DNA of 64,000 nt. Source: Hibiscus mutabilis (lineage: Eukaryota > Streptophyta > Magnoliopsida > Malvales > Malvaceae). Both the position numbers and the translations under genes were made by a program. The notes under the pieces were generated by a model, which was not told where the DNA came from, did not search any database, and saw only the letters and a program-made list of their open reading frames with translations. The first letter of the stretch is position 1; each line of letters begins with the position of its first letter. This document shows, piece by piece, positions 58,721 to 64,000 of the stretch. Location: the NCBI GenBank assembly GCA_019671005.1, contig CM033725.1, forward strand, positions 36,974,678-37,038,677. The letters are read 5' to 3'.

Positions 58721-60176
58721 AGTATTTCCATTCAGCAAACCCATCGTCTAACACTTAAGTAGGCGACTCCGCAAGGTGGCTCCGCAACCGCATGACCGTC
58801 AAGCGTCGCCTGTGAGAAGTAACGAAGCGTTTTCTCTTCCGCCCCAGAGAACAATAGCTTCCAATCAAGAGCATGCATACCAAATAAACCGCAAGAATCA
58901 CTTTAAATCACGAGAAATCACAAAGAAAACAAGTTTAATCGAAAGGAAATTCCACGCAGTTACAGGATTCATGCCACATTAGGCTTGCTAATGTGCGCCT
59001 GAAGAGAAATTGTCATCGAGAACTAATTTTAATAATTTCAATTTAAAATAATACTAAAAGTCCTTTTATAATTGTATTATCTATTTTAAGATGGATGAAT
59101 ATTTGATACACTATGAGTGTAAACAAAATTTATATAAGCATGTTTATTTTTAAGTAAAAAAACTAAACTCTAAATTTCTAAACCTAAATTTTAAAAATCT
59201 AAACCAAAACTTAAACTTTAAACCTTAAAATCTAATTACGAACCCTAAATTCTAACCACGGCCACCTAAGCCCTTAACCTCTAAATACTTAATTAAAACT
59301 TTAAACTGCTAAATAACCCACTTATACTTATAGAAATTTTGTTTTCCAGCGCTAGATTTAAGATTTGGATTTTTCTAATTTCATCGACTTAATTAATATT
59401 TGTTAGTATGTGGCACTAATGTCGGTTTTAAATTGACAAAAAAAGGGGTAACCCCAATGTCTCGGTCTGCGGGGGAATTGGCCAGATATTCCCTTTTGGG
59501 TAAAAAAATTGGAGAAATACCCCTCCAAAAGAAGATTTGGAAAAATACCCCTCATCTGGCCCACGTAGGAACGACTCGCTTCCTTTAGAACACGAATTCT
59601 AAAATCATGTTATGTGACACGCGAGTTCCTGCTTATGTGGCATATCTTATCCGTTGGCGTCTTTTAAATATTCATTTAAAGGAACTCGCACCCCACAGGA
59701 CGCGAGTAATACGAGATAATCAGACGAAATAGTGAGATTTTATCGCAGTAAATATGAACGGGTGAATACTCAGAAGCAACTGCACGAAATGCGAGTTCCA
59801 CAAGACGTGACTTTTGTGTAATTCTGTTGTTAAAACAAGGCTCGATAAGCATGTTTATGCTGAATTTGCATATTGTTGAGGAATAAGTTTTCGTAGGTAT
59901 GTACTTTTACAACGTACTATTGATACATCTCTTGAAAATGGTATGAAAATCGACGTGTATAATGCATTGTAAAGACCGTAGAAATTGAGTTAAAAACGCT
60001 ATATTACCATATTTCTTTGCATGAAGAACAAGGAAACTTGGGTCAATAGTCATGTTTTAGTCGATATTGTGCTACATTGCGGGTTATTTTTCCGTGTTAT
60101 TACCATGTTATTTAACTTTCACGTGGCAGTTCGGGAACACATGCTGACAATGGTTTAGAAAATAGATAGTATAAGG
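58721..60176. other. Gene-free region
   Basis: 58730-59000 may be 5' flank of the LINE ORF1. 59155-59270 is rich in degenerate CTAAACC and CTAAAC words resembling decayed telomere-type repeats. 59400-59830 has several CGCGAGT or ACTCGC words (about 59570, 59620, 59685, 59704, 59790). No gene is recognised. Confidence 0.4.
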
Positions 60177-61777
60177 TGTTGCGCGTAATAAGTGCTACGC
60201 AAATGTGCAAGTATACACGTCGCAAGTTATAGTATAAAAGATATCGTCTCCACAGGGATTGGTGCCACTTCAAGGATCTAATCTCTTGCACTGTAAAAAG
60301 TAAAAACACAAGTAAAGGATTATAGAAGTTTTAACTAATAACTAATCTAGAAAGCAATTAAGTAAATGAAAAGATGAGTTCAAATGAGAGAGATAGGCTA
60401 GGTTATCGTGAGTTGAGGTGTGATAGCCGATTGGATTGTCTTGGTAAAAGAGTGCACGGGCAACTCAGTTGCCGTGGCAACTTGCACGACGGGGTTGCCT
60501 TGGCAACTAATTAATGGTTGCCTGGGCGACTAGTTGGGCAACTACTTGGGCGTCTGGCCAGCAACTTCAAGGTTCGGCGGAGCGTTCTTCAATGGTTTCT
60601 TCTTATCCCTAAGTCAAAACTCTAGCTACTTGTGCATGCCTTGATAATACATCCCTGCGTGAATCAAGGGTGAACAACAACCAATCTTGCGCTCCTCTTA
60701 GCCGTTGAAATCCTTAACTTATTCCTAAGCCGGATTAATCTTCACCATCATTGGATTGCATAAAGATCATATTCATTCGTTTCTTGAATCTAACTCTCCC
60801 GATATTAGATAAATGGATGAAATCACGAGATCCTCTCCCAATTCACTCGCAAGCAATAATAAGAACCAAGAATGAATAAACCTTGAAATAGAAAAGTGCA
60901 ACTCTTATTACCTAAACAAAAACCAATAGTTTCTCACAACCACAAAACACAATAACCATAGCCAAGTAAATTTAGTTCATGGCTAGGTTCCAAAGAAACA
61001 CAAGATAAACAATCCCTAGCATGAACCCAATCGAACAAGGAAGAAAAGCTGAAGCTTGTCGAAAATTCCCCTTTGCTTCCTTCTTGGTCTTGTCAAAATT
61101 CCCTCTTTTTCTCTCTATTGGACTTGTCGAATTTTGCCCTCTTGCTCTCTCTATTGGACTTGTCGAATTTTGCCCTCTTGCTCTCTCTATTCATCTTGTC
61201 GAAATCTCCTTGATATTTATAGGGCTAGGCCAAAGTCCTTCTTTGAGGAGGAGTTTGAGTTGGAATTAAATTATCTTTAAAGAATATAATTCTTTATTAT
61301 AATTTTATTCCTATTAGAACTTCTCCTATCTTCTTGGAATTTAATTCTTCTTTAATCTCTGCATGGCAATCAAATTCCTTTGGGCTTGGGCCTTGCTCCA
61401 TGTCATCTTGGGCTTGTAAAATCATGAATTTCGACATCCCTATTGCATTTAGTTTTTGTCGACAAATGCCATGGCAACTGCTCTGCTCAGCGTCTCCTTC
61501 ATGCATTGCCCTGGCATCTAGCTCGGCATATCCTTCATGCATTGCCCTGGCAACTAGCTCGACATTGCTTTGGCAAGTGATCCTGCACATACACACACAA
61601 AGCACACCAAAGCAGCATCTTTTCAACAAAAACTACCAATTTATGTAATCAAGCTCAACGATGGAAGGAAACATGGATTAATGCATGAATGGCTAACTAT
61701 GCAACTAATATGAGCCTAAGTCTAACAATAATATGAGTAAAAAGGGTAAGAAAAATAGTACTTTTGAACACTTATCA
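60177..61777 (-). mobile_element. Athila-like 3' LTR, 1.6 kb
   Basis: On the plus strand it runs from TGTTGCGCGTAATAAG to TTTTGAACACTTATCA, so the sense strand starts TGATAAGTGTTCAAAAG. It matches the solo LTR at 11816-13270 in reverse orientation, including ATATCGTCTCCACAGGGAT near 60241. The polypurine tract touches its right end. TTGCCNNGGCAA palindromes occur at 60469, 60495, 60518, 61466, 61506, 61542 and 61565. Confidence 0.88.
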
Positions 61778-61790
61778 CACCCCCAAACTC
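61778..61790 (-). other. Polypurine tract of the Athila-like element
   Basis: CACCCCCAAACTC on the plus strand gives GAGTTTGGGGGTG directly before the LTR start on the sense strand, the usual Athila form. Confidence 0.85.
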
Positions 61791-62062
61791 GAACTATTGC
61801 TTGTCCTCAAGCAATGCAAACTCATAATTACCTGCCAAGACTTCAACTTTCACAAACTTAGCTTTGAACTTGATTTCAATTCTCTGAACCGGGGCACAAA
61901 GTATGATTGGCTTTTTATTTTTTAGAAAACTGAGGAATTACTTGGAATCAAACTATAATGCTTGTGAGTGTGTGCGGAGTTGTGTGCAAGTTGATTTTTC
62001 GGATTCTATGCAAACAATAGGTTTTCAAATTACTTCATTGGGTTCTTTTTAACATGTTTTAA

Positions 62063-62247
62063 CTAGAGCCAATTTCGGGCACCTCTAGTGTTTTATTTTT
62101 AGTTTTCTTAAGTTAATTTAATCGACTAGAGCCGGTTTCGGGCACCTCTAGTTAAATTTTTTTTTAACGCCTCCTAGAGCCAGTTTCGGGCACCTCTAGT
62201 GATCAATTTTTTTAGCACATGCTAGAGCCAATTTCGGGCACCTCTAG
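62063..62247. repeat. Four 26-bp hairpin repeats in the Athila 3' region
   Basis: CTAGAGCC...GGGCACCTCTAG copies lie at 62063-62088, 62126-62151, 62174-62199 and 62222-62247. Only two or three bases vary (CCAATTTC, CCGGTTTC, CCAGTTTC), while the spacers differ in length and sequence. Each has CTAGAG/CTCTAG inverted ends. Confidence 0.9.
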
Positions 62248-62553
62248 CATTCATCCAATTTTTATTCTAATCCCCTAATTTGTTAATTATCGACCTAAGT
62301 TTACTAGAATTCCTTAAATCAATCAAACCACAACAGTGTTTCATCAAATTTAGCATCATAGTAAAATTCTAAGTTTTTCCATGGTTATCCTAGAATAAAA
62401 ATTCTATCAATTAAGTGCATTGGCAAAGTCATCATCGAATATTCATCAAATCTAAGCAATTCTTGTTCCAATTTAAAGGCATGGCAAGCAGTTTATGTAT
62501 CCTAAATGTAATGCTTAAGATTAATGTAACTAAACATGGTAATTACTAATAAC

Positions 62554-62570
62554 AATCCCCCCAAACTCGA
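62554..62570 (-). other. Second polypurine-tract-like site
   Basis: CCCCCCAAACTCGAG is followed by a TTGTCCTCAATGCATGC stretch. The true tract at 61780 is followed by CGAACTATTGCTTGTCCTC and AAGCAATGC, so both share CCCCAAACTCGA and TTGTCCTCAA at similar spacing. Confidence 0.65.
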
Positions 62571-62637
62571 GTGAGGCATTGTCCTCAATGCATGCATAAA
62601 AATAACGAAAAATAAAAATAAAAATGCATACGAGGAC

Positions 62638-63021
62638 TTACTCCGAGAGTTCGTCATCGTAGATGATTAGTCTCCTTCTAGTCGGTGTCTTGATTCTCTT
62701 GCTTGAATGCGATGGTTGTTTTCTTGTTGCCGGGATGTCTTTAGCTTTGGTTGCCGTGGCATCTTCAGGGTTGGTTTCCGTGGCATCAGCTTGTATAGGC
62801 ACGATGTAGGTTGCCGCGACATCTTCTTCATTGGTTGCCGGAGCAAGGATCCCGGCAGTAAATTTCCTTAGCATAGTAGTTGTGAGTCTTGTTGTGAAAA
62901 AGAAAACAAAGAAAACCTGAAAACTAAAGATAATGAAGAAAAAAATAAAATATCTCCTAAAAAAATGAAAATAAAAAGAAAAGGAAAAAGAAAATACTGA
63001 GAGGAGAGCGTGCTCATGCAT
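62638..63021 (-). CDS. Short ORF after integrase in the Athila-like element, function unknown
   Basis: The frame (127 codons from MHEHALLSVFSF, 78 from the inner MLRKFTAGILAPATNEED) has a strongly hydrophobic F-rich first part (residues 10-45). A segment of alternating A, T, E and D follows (ADATETNPEDATATKAKD), then a basic tail, KQPSHSSKRIKTPTRRR. Athila elements can carry an env-like gene with a membrane segment at this place, but the F-rich part is encoded by an A/G-rich low-complexity run and could be chance. The acidic repeats come from the GTTGCCGTGGCA words of the element. I do not assign a function. Confidence 0.3.
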   Translation of the reverse strand: MHEHALLSVFSFSFSFYFHFFRRYFIFFFIIFSFQVFFVFFFTTRLTTTMLRKFTAGILAPATNEEDVAATYIVPIQADATETNPEDATATKAKDIPATRKQPSHSSKRIKTPTRRRLIIYDDELSE

Positions 63022-64000
63022 CTCCTAGGTTGACCACTTCGTTGTTACGTTCCACATGGGCACCATTGTAGTGCTTCAATCTTTGTCCATTAACTTTGAA
63101 TTCATGGTTGTCAGAGATGGACTTGATTATCACGGCACCATGAGAGAATGGTTTGACGACTTCAAATGGTCCTGACCATCTTGATTTCAGCTTTCCCGGG
63201 AAGAGTTTTAGCTGAGAATTGAATAGGAGAACTAGTTGCCCTGGCGTGAACTGCCGTGGCAATAGTTTCTTGTCATGCCATCGCTTTGTTTTCTCCTTGT
63301 AGATTCGTGCATTGTTATAGGCTAGTGCACGAAATTCTTCTATCTCATTGAGATCCATCAAGCGCTTTTGTCCGGCACTTTCCCAATCCATATTCACGGT
63401 CTTGATTGCCCAGTACGCCTTGTGCTCGATTTCCACCGGTAGATGGCATGTTTTGCCATAAACAAGTCGGAAGGGGGACATACCTAAAGGTGTTTTGAAT
63501 GCAGTGCGATATGCCCAAAGTCGTCATCTAGTCTTAATGACCAATCCTTCCTTGAGGGATTTACAACTTTCTCGAGTATTCCCTTCAACTCCCGGTTGAA
63601 ATTTCTGCTTGCCCGTTGGTTTGTGGGTGATATGCCGTGGCGATCTTGTGTGATATGCCGAGCGTTGCAACATCTTGGCAATTAGTCTGTTGTCAAAATG
63701 CTTGCCCCGTCACCGATAATTGTTCTCGGCATCCCAAATCTTGTAAATATGTTTTTCTCGAGAATCGTTGCGCGTCTTGGAATCGCTGTTGGGAACTGCA
63801 GCTGCCTATACCCATTTAGACACATAGTCGACGGCGAGTAAGATGTAGAGGTTGCGAATGAAGATGGGAAAGGTCCCATAAAGTCAATCCCCATACATCG
63901 AACAGTTCCACCTCGATGATGTTCTGGAGTGGCATCTCATGTCGTCTCGAGATATTGCCCGTCCTTTGGCAACGATCACATTGCTTGTAAAAGTCTTGGG
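63014..64000 (-). pseudogene. Athila-like integrase, C-terminal two thirds (cut by window end)
   Basis: From the right edge the minus strand reads the end of the HHCC region, then RHEMPLQNIIEVE-like residues in broken frame and MGIDFMGPFPSSF with the first catalytic D. NIFTRFGMPRTIIGDGASI follows with the second D (usual I-I-S-D). After stops and frame changes comes FKTPLGMSPFRLVYGKTC and HLPVEIEHKAYWAIK. The last part, DLNEIEEFRALAYNNARIY, LLFNSQLKLFPGKLKSRWS and GPFEVVKPFSHGAVII, is a clean 155-codon frame (63014-63481). This is the Athila/Tat integrase C-terminal domain. At least two breaks inactivate the gene; RT and gag would lie beyond 64000. Confidence 0.88.

Noticed and set aside
59155..59270. 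Interstitial telomere repeats
   Set aside because: The CTAAACC and CTAAAC words are too degenerate and never form consecutive perfect CCCTAAA units, so AT-rich chance or old decay is equally likely.
62063..62247. Four repeats with variable spacers, CRISPR-like at first sight
   Set aside because: Spacers are short, AT-rich and uneven (22-37 bases), and the location is inside an Athila element.

Overview
The window looks like intergenic heterochromatin from a large flowering-plant genome. I see no intact host gene, tRNA, rRNA or CRISPR. Almost all of it is decayed, nested retrotransposons (Ty1-copia, Ty3-gypsy of Tat/Ogre, Athila and chromovirus-like types, and two or three LINE families), plus hairpin MITEs and remnants of Mutator-like genes. 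The evidence is tRNA-Met-type primer sites (TGGTATCAGAGC), LTR termini, 5-bp target duplications, retroviral and LINE protein motifs broken by stops and frameshifts, and short AT-rich GT-AG introns. The species cannot be named from the sequence.

Left part (1-16165). A Tat/Ogre-like LTR end (1-2297) abuts a multi-exon plant-mobile-domain gene fragment (2298-3810, +). Next to it, in opposite orientation, lies a FAR1/MULE transposase fragment (3811-4617, -). A chromovirus-like LTR with primer site and a collapsed interior (4618-7136) follows. A LINE (7137-7331 and 14852-16165) is split by one Ty1-copia element in minus orientation (7332-14846). That copia element carries a solo LTR of its own family (7665-9363) and an Athila solo LTR (11816-13270). 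Target duplications and the resumed host frames make the order of insertion readable.

Middle (16166-35623). Two hairpin MITEs (16773-17619, 17900-18293) precede a rearranged copia LTR (18301-23885). This LTR contains two tandem duplications and a solo Tat-type LTR with a perfect ATATT duplication (21032-23449). A gypsy LTR remnant (23886-26338) and the 5' half of a second copia family (26339-28566) follow. After AT-rich gene-free DNA comes a second LINE (30757-35181), interrupted by another copia solo LTR (32776-34262).

Right part (35624-64000). A 14.3-kb Tat/Ogre-like element in minus orientation (35624-49888) has two LTRs, a primer site, a purine tract and only a partial gag, with no pol. 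Next are a second Tat-type 3' end with 48-bp repeats (49889-52144), a second copy of the gag-deleted copia element (52145-56230), satellite-like repeats (56256-56560) and a LINE ORF1 fragment (57542-58720, -). The window ends in the 3' end of an Athila-like element, with LTR, two purine tracts, a hairpin array and integrase (60177-64000, -).

The genes do not form a pathway. The biology visible here is genome turnover: nesting, LTR-LTR recombination to solo LTRs, internal deletion, and amplification of tandem repeats inside 3' untranslated regions. The most notable items are the pol-less Tat element, the copia lineage that shares one gag deletion, and the short palindrome and hairpin arrays of the Athila-like element.
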